Notes: a model not told the origin generated them from the letters alone. 64,000 bases of DNA from Mycobacteroides franklinii (GCF_002013895.1 NZ_MAFQ01000008.1:186001-250000), one strand, 5' to 3'. Counted from the first letter of the stretch, positions 48,321 through 57,456 are shown. Numbers and translations are program-made.

Positions 48321-50245
48321 ACCAACACCCCGTGATCACCCACATCCGCTAAAGGATTGGGCGCACACGCCAATGCGGCACGAGCAATCGCGTCGGCGTC
48401 ACCCAGTGTCACCGAATCCACTCCCGGCCTGATCCCCGCCGCGGTGACCCAATGCACCGATTCGGTGGGAACCCCATAGGCGAACCGTCGCGGATGCACT
48501 CTCCCGTCCGCACTGATCAACCGATACGGACGCTCCGTGACCGCCAGTCCTCTTGTCTGGTAGGCCTTCTGATCGTCTGTGGGAATCTCGTATTGGCGGC
48601 ATTGCCCCGTCTCCTGCAGGAAGACCAGCAGCGGGTCGCTGCTGCGGCGCAGGTCCGGTTCGTGCAGTCGAGCCTCGATGAGACTGCGTGTGCGCACCGC
48701 CGATCCCGGCACCAGCGGCGACTCGATGACCACCGCGGGATCGTGGGTGTCGAAGCGCACCTGCATCTGCGGCCCCACCAAATGCATGACGCCCGCCTCC
48801 ACCAGCGCAATGATCTCCTCGATCCGCTGGGCCGGAGGGCCGATAGACAAGAAGGCGTTGAGCGGCGTGTACCAGCTCTCCAGTTCGTCCCGGTATGACT
48901 TTCCGTCCAGACCACCGTGATCCACTGCGAGCCGGATCTCGTTGCGTAGGTCCCGCAGTACGTCGAGTGCCGCCTTCACCGGCCCGTCGACATTGCCCTC
49001 GCGCGCCATCACGACATCGGCCCGCAGGTGCTCAAGGATCCACGCGGTGAAATCCTCGGGGCCACTGAACTCACGGTCGCCCCAGGGGCGGTCGAGATCA
49101 TCCCATTTCCAGACGATATCTCCCAGCCCATGATCAGACAGAACCGCAGGCAGCGCGTCCTGCGCGGCATGGAGGTAACTCTCGGCGAACTCCTGTACCG
49201 GTGCACCGCGCTGAGTCAAATGCCGTTCGTAGTAAACGCACTCCACCTCACGCGCGATAAGCGGCCACAGGTCGCGGCGGAACTGCAGCAGCCCTCCGAG
49301 ATCCGCGCGGAGCTGGGCAATCCGCTCGACGGTGAGCAGCCGCGGAAAGTAGCGCCCGGAGGATCCCTTCTGGTTCTCGCCGCGGGCGTGGTACGGGATG
49401 CCACGGCGCGAACTGGCGTACAGCACGGGCTCCTGCCCCGACGGGCGGTACACCAGGCGCGCACCCTCACGCAGGAACTTCCCGCCCCGTCCCACCGTCA
49501 ACAACGCCATGTAATCGAAGAAGTTCAGTCCCAGTCCCCGAACTGCCACGGGCTCACCTGCTGTGATGGCCGACAGGTCGATGTCCGCCGGATTGGCCGG
49601 CGTGACATAGGTCAGCCCGTGGATACGGGCGAGAGAGGCTGCGCGCGCCTCGCCGGGACGCAGCCCCGCGGGCACGTGTCCGACAGCCAGAATGACGGCC
49701 TTGAGATCGTGTAAACGGGCTCCGTTCTCCAGCCGAACCCCCTGGGGCCCATCGATATCACCGTGAGTATCGGCCAGCGCCACCGCGCGGGAACGATGCA
49801 CACGAACCGTCACGTGCTCCGGCGCCCATCCGACGACGCGCGCGAAACTGTCGCTGAGATAGTGCCCGTAGAGTGCGCGCGTCGGGTACGAATTGGACCG
49901 CAGCGTGCGTGCCTCGGCGATGGCCTTCTCGCCACTGCGGGATGGATCACCCAGCAATGCAAGACTTTGTGCCCATTCGTAGAGTGTCGGCCCAGGCTCA
50001 ATGGGGCCCGCGATGGCCACGCTGTCGTCGGTGAAGACGGTGATCTGCGAGGCCACGGTGTTCATCAACAGATGCCAGGACTGATCGGTGCGCCACACCG
50101 ATCCGGCTCCCGGTGAGTACGGATCGACCACGTGCACGACGATCCGGTCCGCAGTGGGTGCGTGACGTTCGTTGGCGCACAGCCGCTCCAGCACCGCCAG
50201 TCCGCGAGGGCCGGCACCGATGATGCAAATCTGATGATCCGACAT
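48317..50245 (-). CDS. CreE-like FAD/NAD(P)-binding monooxygenase (aspartate N-oxidation)
   Basis: 642 residues. The NAD_binding_9/FAD fold shows QICIIGAGPRGLAVLERLCA, HVVDPYSPGAGSVWRTDQSW, HLLMNTVASQITVFTDDSVA and a second nucleotide region VILAVGHVPAG. The length and these motifs fit CreE-type enzymes that oxidise L-aspartate in steps to nitrosuccinate with NADPH and O2. It is coupled to the CreD-like lyase and directly abuts the upstream FAD hydroxylase. The assignment rests on family resemblance plus context. Confidence 0.78.
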   Translation of the reverse strand: MSDHQICIIGAGPRGLAVLERLCANERHAPTADRIVVHVVDPYSPGAGSVWRTDQSWHLLMNTVASQITVFTDDSVAIAGPIEPGPTLYEWAQSLALLGDPSRSGEKAIAEARTLRSNSYPTRALYGHYLSDSFARVVGWAPEHVTVRVHRSRAVALADTHGDIDGPQGVRLENGARLHDLKAVILAVGHVPAGLRPGEARAASLARIHGLTYVTPANPADIDLSAITAGEPVAVRGLGLNFFDYMALLTVGRGGKFLREGARLVYRPSGQEPVLYASSRRGIPYHARGENQKGSSGRYFPRLLTVERIAQLRADLGGLLQFRRDLWPLIAREVECVYYERHLTQRGAPVQEFAESYLHAAQDALPAVLSDHGLGDIVWKWDDLDRPWGDREFSGPEDFTAWILEHLRADVVMAREGNVDGPVKAALDVLRDLRNEIRLAVDHGGLDGKSYRDELESWYTPLNAFLSIGPPAQRIEEIIALVEAGVMHLVGPQMQVRFDTHDPAVVIESPLVPGSAVRTRSLIEARLHEPDLRRSSDPLLVFLQETGQCRQYEIPTDDQKAYQTRGLAVTERPYRLISADGRVHPRRFAYGVPTESVHWVTAAGIRPGVDSVTLGDADAIARAALACAPNPLADVGDHGVLV

Positions 50246-51451
50246 CTACCGCACTCCCGCCGTCGATGCCACCGCTGTCAGACCGAAATCGGTATCGCCG
50301 TGCATCCAGGCCAATGCCTCATGCAGATCGGAATCGTGCATGGCGCCCAGCTTTTCATTGCGCTCTACGGCCGCGTGCCCGGCCGCGTGCCAGATGCCGA
50401 TGCTGTCCCGGGCCGCCAATGTCACGTCTCCGGTGCGGTCGCGCCGCGCCTCGACAAAACGGCCGAATCTGCCGGGGATACGGTCGGGATCGGCACCGAT
50501 GATCGCGCCGAAGACGACGGCGTCTTCGAGTGCCTGGCTGGCACCCTGCGCCGCATAATGCAGCATGGGATGTGCCGCGTCACCCAACAACACCACCCGC
50601 CGGTCTGACCACTGCCGCACCGGGTCACGATCCACCAGTGCCCAGGACCTCCAGTCCCGTCCCAGCTCAAGCAGACTGCGGGCCGTCCCCCGCAAGGGCG
50701 CCAGCTCGCCGAGCACCCGGGCCTCACTTACCGAGACTCCCGAGAACGCCTCCACGGCGCCGTCGGTTCGGCTGGCCGCCAGATTGAGCAGTGCGCCGCC
50801 GGCGATCGGGTAGGTCACCAGATGGCATCCGGGCCCGGTCCACCACGTGACCGAATTCGATTGCAGACTCTCGTCGACACGGTTGATCGGAACCGTGGTG
50901 CGGTACACCGTGATCCCGGCGACCCGCGGTTCTCCGTCGTCCAGCAGGGTGCGCCGGATGGCTGAGTTGATGCCGTCGGCGCCGATCAGACCGTCGCCTT
51001 CCACGCTGGTGCCGTCGCTAAGTAGCGCGCGCACTCCCGCGGCGTCCTGCCGATATCCGAATACCTCACTACGGCTGCGCAGTTCGATGCGGCCGTCCGC
51101 GGCGCACTTGTCGACCAGGATGCGATGTAACTCGGCGCGATGCACCACCAGGTACGGACTATCGAACCGATGCTGGTAGTCCGCGCCCAGGCTCATGGTG
51201 TTGATCAGGCGATCGACGGTGGCGTCGAACAGTCGCAGCGAGTCCACCTGGACTCCGATGCGCGCGATCTTGTCACCCACACCCAGCAGGTCCAGCGCAT
51301 GTAATCCGTTGGGTGCTAGCTGGATACCTGCCCCGATCTCGGCGAACTCACGGGCCCGCTCCAGCACGATCACCTCGTTACCCGAGGAGGCGGCGCTCAA
51401 CGCGGCGGCAAGCCCGCCGATGCCGCCACCAACCACAATGAGCCGGCTCAT
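50246..51451 (-). CDS. FAD-dependent aromatic hydroxylase (salicylate/3-hydroxybenzoate hydroxylase-like)
   Basis: 401 residues from ATG 51451 (MSRLIVVGGGIGGLAAALSA). Class A flavoprotein monooxygenase motifs: G-x-G-x-x-G, LERAREFAEIGAGIQLAPNG, DGLIGADGINSAIRR (DG motif) and VVLLGDAAHPMLHYAAQGAS (GD motif). It should hydroxylate an aromatic ring ortho or para to a hydroxyl using NAD(P)H. In this cluster, 3-hydroxyanthranilate or its derivative is the plausible substrate, a role like CreL of cremeomycin. Confidence 0.87.
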   Translation of the reverse strand: MSRLIVVGGGIGGLAAALSAASSGNEVIVLERAREFAEIGAGIQLAPNGLHALDLLGVGDKIARIGVQVDSLRLFDATVDRLINTMSLGADYQHRFDSPYLVVHRAELHRILVDKCAADGRIELRSRSEVFGYRQDAAGVRALLSDGTSVEGDGLIGADGINSAIRRTLLDDGEPRVAGITVYRTTVPINRVDESLQSNSVTWWTGPGCHLVTYPIAGGALLNLAASRTDGAVEAFSGVSVSEARVLGELAPLRGTARSLLELGRDWRSWALVDRDPVRQWSDRRVVLLGDAAHPMLHYAAQGASQALEDAVVFGAIIGADPDRIPGRFGRFVEARRDRTGDVTLAARDSIGIWHAAGHAAVERNEKLGAMHDSDLHEALAWMHGDTDFGLTAVASTAGVR

Positions 51452-51485
51452 CACTGGGCTCCATTCTCTTCGCGCACGCGGCTCA

Positions 51486-53051
51486 TCAGAAGGCCCCGGC
51501 TCCGATGCGCGCCGACAGTTCCAGCCTCTTGATCTTCGTGGTGGCCGTCTGCGGCAGTTCATCGAGACGCAGCTGCAACGGTGGCGCCATGGGTGGCAGC
51601 TGCGCCGCCGCCGCGTCCCACGCGTTAAGATTCAGTGGCACATCGTTTTTCGTGCACACAACCGGCTGGGCGAGACCATTCGGGCCGGCGACGATGATCA
51701 CCTCGGTGAGCTCATCGACCGCCAGGAACAGACGATCCTCGGCGGCCAGGGTGCTGCCGAAACCGTCGATCAGGTCAACCTCGCGATCGAGCAGATGGAT
51801 GCAACCCCAGCGGGTGCGGTAGCCGACATCACCCATCCGCCACCATCCGTCATCGAGCTGCTTGTCGTAGCGTTCCTGCTCGCCGAGGTAGGTACGAATC
51901 CGGCCGTCGGTGCGCACCTCGATGTAGCCGGGGTTTTCCGACGACGGCGGCTGCCCATTGCGCGACACGATCCGCACATCGGTCATGCCCGGGAAGGGGT
52001 AACCGACGCAACGCCCATCGGAGTCCGCGGAACGGAAGCGGCTGAACCCGCGCGCAACGATAGGACCAACCTCGCTTTGTCCGTAGAGCTGTCCGAACAG
52101 CGGGCGCCGCCGACCCGAGGCCGCGAGCAGCGTGCGCACGGTGCGAGGATGAATGGCATCGAAGGTGCTGCTGAAGTACTTCACCGAGGCCAGTGGGCGT
52201 CGCGGGTCTTCGGCTAGCACCTCCCAATTGATGAAAGTATTCGGGTGGGCCTCAAGGATTCCCGGCTTCACGCGTAGGAAGATCTCCGCGGCGTGCTCCG
52301 GTTCGTCGTCGACGAGTACCACCACCGGGAAGCCGCGCAGGATCGCGATCGCCAGTGCTGTCACCAGACGCGAATGCACGAAGGACACGTGGATGACGAC
52401 GGGCTCGCGGCGGCGCACCAGTGCGGCCACGGCGGCTTGTGGGCGATAGCGCGCCTCGAAAGTGAAGTTGGTGTGCACCGCAAGCTTGGGCACTCCGGTG
52501 GTACCGGAGGTGTGCGTGATCAGTGCCGGATCGTGCGGACTAGGTATAGCGGCGGGCGCCGCAGCAGCCGGAGTCAGCCCTGAAAGTGTGACGGCCTGGG
52601 GGTGTTCGCCTTCGGCGAGTAAGACGCGAGAGGTGATTTCGGCGATGGGCTCCCCGGCCAGCTCACCGTCGAGCTTGGCCGCGTCGGTCAACAGCGTCGG
52701 GTTGCCGACCCGCCTGATGAGGGTGGCCACCGTCGGGCCGTCGAGCTTGGGGGACAGCAGAACTGGTACCGCACCCACGCGGGCGGCGGCACATGCCGCC
52801 AACGTGATATCGAAACCATCGGACTTGTGGATGACCAGTTTTTCGCCCGGAGCGACACCGGCGGCACGCAGCCGTCGCGCGATATCGTCAACCGCGGCAG
52901 CCACCGCGGCGATGGTCGCGGTGCCCTGCAGCTGGGGAGCCAGCGAAGGCCGGTGATCCAGCGTCAGAGTGTTGGAGGGGTGCCTGCGTGCCGCGCGCTC
53001 GAAGAGCGTGCCCAGCTTGATACCACGGTTTCCGATGCGCTGCAGAATCAT
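51486..53051 (-). CDS. AMP-forming acyl-CoA ligase-like enzyme (CreM-like candidate)
   Basis: 521 residues from ATG 53051. ANL-superfamily motifs: ALITHTSGTTGVPKLAVHTN (A3), FGQLYGQSEVGPIV (A5), DGWWRMGDVGYRTRWGCIHL (A7) and C-terminal TATTKIKRLEL with the adenylating Lys. The A8 hinge is unusual (LLDREVDLIDGFGSTLAAED). In cremeomycin, the acyl-CoA ligase homolog CreM uses ATP and nitrite to diazotise an aminophenol. Next to the CreD/CreE pair this is the leading candidate for that step; carboxylate activation is the alternative. ATGA overlap with the SRPBCC gene. Confidence 0.78.
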   Translation of the reverse strand: MILQRIGNRGIKLGTLFERAARRHPSNTLTLDHRPSLAPQLQGTATIAAVAAAVDDIARRLRAAGVAPGEKLVIHKSDGFDITLAACAAARVGAVPVLLSPKLDGPTVATLIRRVGNPTLLTDAAKLDGELAGEPIAEITSRVLLAEGEHPQAVTLSGLTPAAAAPAAIPSPHDPALITHTSGTTGVPKLAVHTNFTFEARYRPQAAVAALVRRREPVVIHVSFVHSRLVTALAIAILRGFPVVVLVDDEPEHAAEIFLRVKPGILEAHPNTFINWEVLAEDPRRPLASVKYFSSTFDAIHPRTVRTLLAASGRRRPLFGQLYGQSEVGPIVARGFSRFRSADSDGRCVGYPFPGMTDVRIVSRNGQPPSSENPGYIEVRTDGRIRTYLGEQERYDKQLDDGWWRMGDVGYRTRWGCIHLLDREVDLIDGFGSTLAAEDRLFLAVDELTEVIIVAGPNGLAQPVVCTKNDVPLNLNAWDAAAAQLPPMAPPLQLRLDELPQTATTKIKRLELSARIGAGAF

Positions 53052-53596
53052 TGGGGTACTCCGGCTTCCTGGGTAGCGCGCGACTCCTCGGTGATACGCG
53101 CGATGGCGTCCACGGTGGCCTGCATATCGGCGCGGAGCTTGTCGCCCCACTCACTGACGAACCGCTGCTTACCCTCTTCGTCGAGGTGCGACATGATCTC
53201 GGTGATGCCCTCGGTGGGCTTACCCATCCGGTAGTGGTGCCGCAGGATCGATCCGCCCTCGGCGGCGTCGACAAAGTAGCTCCAGACGCTCTCCTGCAAT
53301 TCGCCCGATCGATTCAGGATGGACCAGCTGAACTGCCTAGGCGCTTCGGCGGCCACGATCTCGCTCTCCGTCTGCCAGCCGCCGCGCACCACCGGCGCCC
53401 AGGCAACGACATCGGTCGCACGATTGTTGTTTCCGCGGAAGCGGGAGCCAACTTGGCCCGGTTCACCGGATATCCACTGTCCACCAATGCATTCAGGGCT
53501 CCAGCGACCACTCTCGGGGAGGTCGCTCACCAAGGCGTACAGCTCGTCAGGGGTTGCGGTGGAGAAGGCGCTGGTTTCGATTTCGAAGAGGGTCAC
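53048..53596 (-). CDS. SRPBCC (polyketide cyclase/START-like) protein
   Basis: 182 residues, start GTG 53596. Helix-grip fold: TATPDELYALVSDLPESGRW, SRFRGNNNRATDVVAWAPVV, QFSWSILNRSGELQESVWSY, HHYRMGKPTEGITEI, and a long C-terminal helix (KLRADMQATVDAIARITEES). It is first gene of the CreM/CreE/CreD-like operon. It could bind or channel the reactive aromatic intermediate; no catalytic role is evident. Confidence 0.8.
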   Translation of the reverse strand: MTLFEIETSAFSTATPDELYALVSDLPESGRWSPECIGGQWISGEPGQVGSRFRGNNNRATDVVAWAPVVRGGWQTESEIVAAEAPRQFSWSILNRSGELQESVWSYFVDAAEGGSILRHHYRMGKPTEGITEIMSHLDEEGKQRFVSEWGDKLRADMQATVDAIARITEESRATQEAGVPQ

Positions 53597-53647
53597 GCAT
53601 AAAAGGCTGGCATCGGCGCTGGGGTGCAGCGATGTATCCGCGGACGG

Positions 53648-53680
53648 TCCGTCAAGTTGGTTTCCGGGTCCGTCAAGTCG
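53648..53680. promoter_or_regulatory. Direct repeat of TCCGTCAAGT motif (second operon promoter)
   Basis: TCCGTCAAGTTG (53648-53659) and TCCGTCAAGTCG (53669-53680) are spaced exactly 21 bases, two helical turns, upstream of the SRPBCC start. The same motif occurs once upstream of the esterase-phz operon (43531), and a partial CCGTCAAG lies at the pucR-like start (46867-46874). It is a likely shared activator site for both halves of the cluster. Confidence 0.6.
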
Positions 53681-53720
53681 ATGCGCCGCAGACGGTAAAA
53701 GCCCTGGTTGCGGCCGGGAA

Positions 53721-54695
53721 TCACGCGGGCAGCAGTACGAGGCGAGTGCCCCCCATGACCTCGGTTTCGATACGCCGGTGCGCCCGCGCCGCTTCCGAAA
53801 ACTGCATCACATCAATGGTATTCGGAGTCAGGTCACCGGCGGCCAACAGAATCGCGGTGCGCTGGGCCGCATTGGCGAGCTGACAGGCCGACGCCCTGGA
53901 CATGACAAATCCGCGGATGGATCCGCTCTTGCGGTACAGCGGCCCCAGCGGGACGGGACGCTGGGTCTCCGGGGTTCCGTCTCCCGATAGCAGGACGATG
54001 CGGCCATGCGGCGCAAGCAGATCCACCGCTGCGACAAGATCGTTGACGCCCGAAGTGTCGACATAGACGTCGATGCCGCCGTGGTGCGCCTTACCCACCG
54101 TCCCGAGCCAGTCCGTGGTGTGGTCGTACGCCTCATGGGCGCCGAGTTGCAGGCATCTGTCCAGGCTGCGCTGGGAAGCGACCGCGATCACCCGCGCACC
54201 GCATCGGACCGCGAGGGTGACGGCCGCCGACCCTACATTTCCACCGGCACCGACGATCAGCACCGTTTCCCCGGCTCTGATTTCCCCATACTCGACGGTT
54301 GCCAGATACGCGGTAGAGGCAGGATGGGCCACGGCGACGGCCGCCAACGGATCGACATCCGCCGGCAACTCATACAGTCTTTCGGCCGGAACTGTGGCCA
54401 ATTCCGCTGTAGCACCTTGCCTTCCGTCGTATCCGAGGCTGGTGCACCACACCTGATCGCCGGCACGGAATCCCCCAGCATCGTGCACAACCGTGCCGAC
54501 AAGGTCGCGTCCCACCACGAACGGCAGCGGAATTGACGTGGGGTACGCACCCGACCGCACGAAGGTATCGACCGGATTGACGGCTACCGCGCCGACCTGG
54601 ACGAGTACCTCATCGGCCCCCGCCACAGGTTCGGGAAGCGTGCCGTATCGGATGTTTTCCGCGGGTCCTCGCTGCTCGATATAGGCGGCGCGCAT
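53721..54695 (-). CDS. MDR-family NADPH:quinone oxidoreductase
   Basis: 324 residues from ATG 54695 (MRAAYIEQRGPAENIRYGTL). It is a zinc-free medium-chain dehydrogenase: FVVGRDLVGTVVHDAGGFRA, HPASTAYLATVEYGEIRAGE, TVLIVGAGGNVGSAAVTLAV, and DVYVDTSGVNDLVAAVDLLA. It reduces quinones or enals. It lies upstream of the second cluster operon but is separated by 124 bases containing the motif repeat, so it is probably outside the cluster, though a quinone-detoxifying role fits. Confidence 0.87.
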   Translation of the reverse strand: MRAAYIEQRGPAENIRYGTLPEPVAGADEVLVQVGAVAVNPVDTFVRSGAYPTSIPLPFVVGRDLVGTVVHDAGGFRAGDQVWCTSLGYDGRQGATAELATVPAERLYELPADVDPLAAVAVAHPASTAYLATVEYGEIRAGETVLIVGAGGNVGSAAVTLAVRCGARVIAVASQRSLDRCLQLGAHEAYDHTTDWLGTVGKAHHGGIDVYVDTSGVNDLVAAVDLLAPHGRIVLLSGDGTPETQRPVPLGPLYRKSGSIRGFVMSRASACQLANAAQRTAILLAAGDLTPNTIDVMQFSEAARAHRRIETEVMGGTRLVLLPA

Positions 54696-54721
54696 GCACA
54701 CATCTTGCGGCATGCCGGAGA

Positions 54722-54738
54722 CCGTCACAACGTGACGG
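54722..54738. promoter_or_regulatory. Palindrome CCGTCAC-AAC-GTGACGG
   Basis: A perfect 7+7 inverted repeat 27 bases upstream of the quinone oxidoreductase start. Its CCGTCA arm is the same core as the cluster motif at 53648, but in palindromic form. It is a probable operator for that gene. Confidence 0.55.
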
Positions 54739-54761
54739 ATTACGTTGCCAATGATTGCAAT

Positions 54762-56168
54762 TCACGGCTCCTGCGCGGGCAGCGGTGTCCGCGCCACCCC
54801 GGCCGTGCCCAACTGCCCGGCAATCCACGGAAACGCCTGCGCGAAGGCCTCCTGTGCGTACGCCCAGTCGTGGTTGCCGGTGCGCCGCACGACCGCACAC
54901 TCGATGCCCGCGGGCAGCGCCGCCGCGCAGAGCCGACTCGCCGCGATCGGGCCGGTGAACTGCTCCTGCCCTGCCCTGATCTTTGCGGTCGTCGATACGT
55001 CCAGCCAGCCCGCCACATCCTGATACCGCCCATGGCTGCGCATCGCCGACAAGGTGTCGAACCGCGCCCATTGAGCCTCGTCGCCGCCGTACAGCCGCTC
55101 CACCGTTTGGTCCTTGGTGCCCGCGTTGGGGGAAAGGTCGCCCGCCATGTCGACGAAGGCGTGGAAGAGTTCCGGGTGGGTGATCGTGAGGTCGGCCGCG
55201 CAGGTTCCGCCCATCGACCAGCCAACCACACCCCAGTTGCCAGGCCTCGTTCCGAATTCTGAATTCACATATGGAACAACCTCTTTGGTGATGTGATCGG
55301 CGACGTTGCCGCGCGGTCCGTCGACACATTCTGTGTCGTTGTTGAACGAACCCCCGGTGTCGACGAAGACCAGCACCGGAGTGACCCCGTCATGCGACTG
55401 CGCGAAGCGGTCCATGGCACCGGCCGCGTTGCCCTGGCGTACCCAGTCGGCGGGCGTCGACCACGCCCCGGAGATCATGACGACGACAGGAAGTTGCGGG
55501 GTCGCGGGCCGCGCGAACCAGGCGGGCGGCAGATAGACGTACTCGGCGCGGTGATGGAATCCCGAAGCGTCCGAAGGGATATCGACGGGAACGACCCGCC
55601 CCGTTGTCGTGGATCCTTTGCCCTTCAGGTCCTGCACCGTCGCCAGGTCGGCCTCGTCGGGCAAGGGGCCGGCGGTCACCGCCGCCCACGCCAAGCGCAA
55701 CGTGTCGTAGTAGTCGATCCACTGATTGAGCACCGTGGCAGCGGCCAGCAGACACAGCGGCACCGCCAGCATCATCGCGCCCCGCCGTATCCACTGTGTC
55801 CGTACCCAGCCCGCGATCAGGACAACCAATGCCACTGCGGCCAAACCGATCCACGTCCACAGCAGGAGCGGTGGCGGGTTGTCGGCCATCCCTTGCGAGG
55901 TGATGTACCAGTACGCCGATGAACCCACGGCCACACCACACAGCAGGGCACTGGGCACCCACACCCGGAGCCAGCTCGGTGGCCTGCCATAGAGACCGGC
56001 AACCAGTGTCAGCGCGGCCAGAAGCTGAATCGCCACCGGCAGCCAGCCGTGAATAAGCGACGGGCCTGCGTACAGCGGATTGTTTCGCGCATAGGCGGGC
56101 AGCTCGGCCAACACCAATGTCCCCGACGGCGGCACGCCCTGATTGTCCCCGCGATTCCTGAAGAACAT
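54762..56168 (-). CDS. Membrane-anchored esterase (antigen 85-like alpha/beta hydrolase)
   Basis: 468 residues. Four hydrophobic helices in the N-terminal part (about 42-62, 70-90, 100-122, 130-150) precede an extracellular esterase-D-type domain from about 190: VYLPPAWFARPATPQLPVVV, nucleophile GWSMGGTCAADLTITHP, and the terminal GNHDWAYAQEAF (His). Related to mycobacterial esterases with mycolyltransferase-like folds, often with membrane helices first. Substrate unknown; probably envelope ester hydrolysis or transfer. Divergent from the MFS gene. Confidence 0.8.
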   Translation of the reverse strand: MFFRNRGDNQGVPPSGTLVLAELPAYARNNPLYAGPSLIHGWLPVAIQLLAALTLVAGLYGRPPSWLRVWVPSALLCGVAVGSSAYWYITSQGMADNPPPLLLWTWIGLAAVALVVLIAGWVRTQWIRRGAMMLAVPLCLLAAATVLNQWIDYYDTLRLAWAAVTAGPLPDEADLATVQDLKGKGSTTTGRVVPVDIPSDASGFHHRAEYVYLPPAWFARPATPQLPVVVMISGAWSTPADWVRQGNAAGAMDRFAQSHDGVTPVLVFVDTGGSFNNDTECVDGPRGNVADHITKEVVPYVNSEFGTRPGNWGVVGWSMGGTCAADLTITHPELFHAFVDMAGDLSPNAGTKDQTVERLYGGDEAQWARFDTLSAMRSHGRYQDVAGWLDVSTTAKIRAGQEQFTGPIAASRLCAAALPAGIECAVVRRTGNHDWAYAQEAFAQAFPWIAGQLGTAGVARTPLPAQEP

Positions 56169-56272
56169 CCCCGGGCACTCTGGAGAATCGCTGGGAATCA
56201 GCCGATCTCGGAGGTGACGGACAATGCGGCCGCTGGTTGCCGGTGCACCTATGCCCGGCCAATAGTGCAGAA

Positions 56273-57451
56273 ATGACGCGGGTTGTCCTGATCGTGCTGT
56301 GCGCGCTGCAGGTCACCATGCAGCTCTACGTGTGGATTCCGATCCACGACGCGGTGTCGGCGTCCTACGGCGGGCAGAACATGACGCCCGCCCTGTCCGC
56401 GGCACTCTTCGGCTACGCGGCGGGTTTCCTGCTGTTCGGGCCCGTGACCGACCGCTTTGGCCGTCGGCCTGTGCTGCTCGCGGGGGTATCCGTCATGGCC
56501 GCTCTGACCTTTCTGGTTCCCTTCGCCCCGACACCCGCGCTGTTCGGCTCGCTCCGCGTGCTGCAAGGTTTCGCCGGAGGCGCGTTCTCGCCGTCCGCGT
56601 TGAGTTACCTCGGAGAGGCGCTGCCGCGACGGACGGCGACCACCGCGATCGGCGCGGTATCCACCGCGTACCTGATGGCGGGTGTCCTCGGCCAGGTGAT
56701 GGCCTCAATCATCACTGACACGTGGGGTTGGCAGTGGCTGTTCCGGGTGAGCGCCGCCGGACTCGCGGTCAATGTCGCGCTCCTGGCGCTCGTCATGCGC
56801 GAGGAGCGCAGCGGGGACCCGTCGGCGCGGGTGAGGTCGGGCTTCGCCGCACAAGCTCGCCTACTCACCCGTGCCGATATCGCGGTGCCGCTGGTGGCCG
56901 TCTTCGTGCTGATGTTGTCGTTCGTCGCGATGTACACGAGCCTGGCGACTCAGCTGGTGGATGCGTTGCACCTGCCCGAATCCATGGGCACCACGATTCG
57001 GCTGGCCGGCATTCCCGGAATGTTGGTGGCCCCGTTTGTCGGGTCATGGGTGGGCAGAGTCGGCACGGAAACCGGGGCGCTGGTGGGTTACCTGCTGGCC
57101 GCCGTGGGGCTGACTGTCGAGGCGCTCGGCGCCGAATCGATTCCGGTCATCATCGTCGGCAGCAACATTTTCGTCGCCGGGATCGCGGTCGCCTCCACGG
57201 CAATGGTCACCATGTTCGGCGATCGGGCCGCTCCCCGACGCGGTGCGGGTACGGCCCTGTACGGATTCACGGTCTTTCTCGGCGCCAGCTCCGCGCCCTA
57301 CCTCGCGCGTGCTCTCGGGTTCCGGCCGCTGCTGGGTGCTCTCGTAGTCGCGCTGATCGCTGGCGCGGCCCTCGTGGCCAGCTCACGACGTGCATCCGGG
57401 CCGGTCACGGCGACGGTGGACATAAGCACCCAGCCCAGTCCGCTACCATGA
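56273..57451 (+). CDS. MFS transporter
   Basis: 392 residues from ATG 56273, about 12 transmembrane segments. MFS motif A appears after TM2 as GPVTDRFGRRPVLLAG, with further family features GGAFSPSALSYLGEALPRRT and AVSTAYLMAGVLGQVMASII. The size and motif suggest a drug/metabolite:proton antiporter. Its substrate is unknown. It lies 2.7 kb from the cluster, so a role in exporting the cluster product is possible but unproven. The stop is five bases before the tRNA. Confidence 0.85.
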   Translation: MTRVVLIVLCALQVTMQLYVWIPIHDAVSASYGGQNMTPALSAALFGYAAGFLLFGPVTDRFGRRPVLLAGVSVMAALTFLVPFAPTPALFGSLRVLQGFAGGAFSPSALSYLGEALPRRTATTAIGAVSTAYLMAGVLGQVMASIITDTWGWQWLFRVSAAGLAVNVALLALVMREERSGDPSARVRSGFAAQARLLTRADIAVPLVAVFVLMLSFVAMYTSLATQLVDALHLPESMGTTIRLAGIPGMLVAPFVGSWVGRVGTETGALVGYLLAAVGLTVEALGAESIPVIIVGSNIFVAGIAVASTAMVTMFGDRAAPRRGAGTALYGFTVFLGASSAPYLARALGFRPLLGALVVALIAGAALVASSRRASGPVTATVDISTQPSPLP

Positions 57452-57456
57452 CCGAC

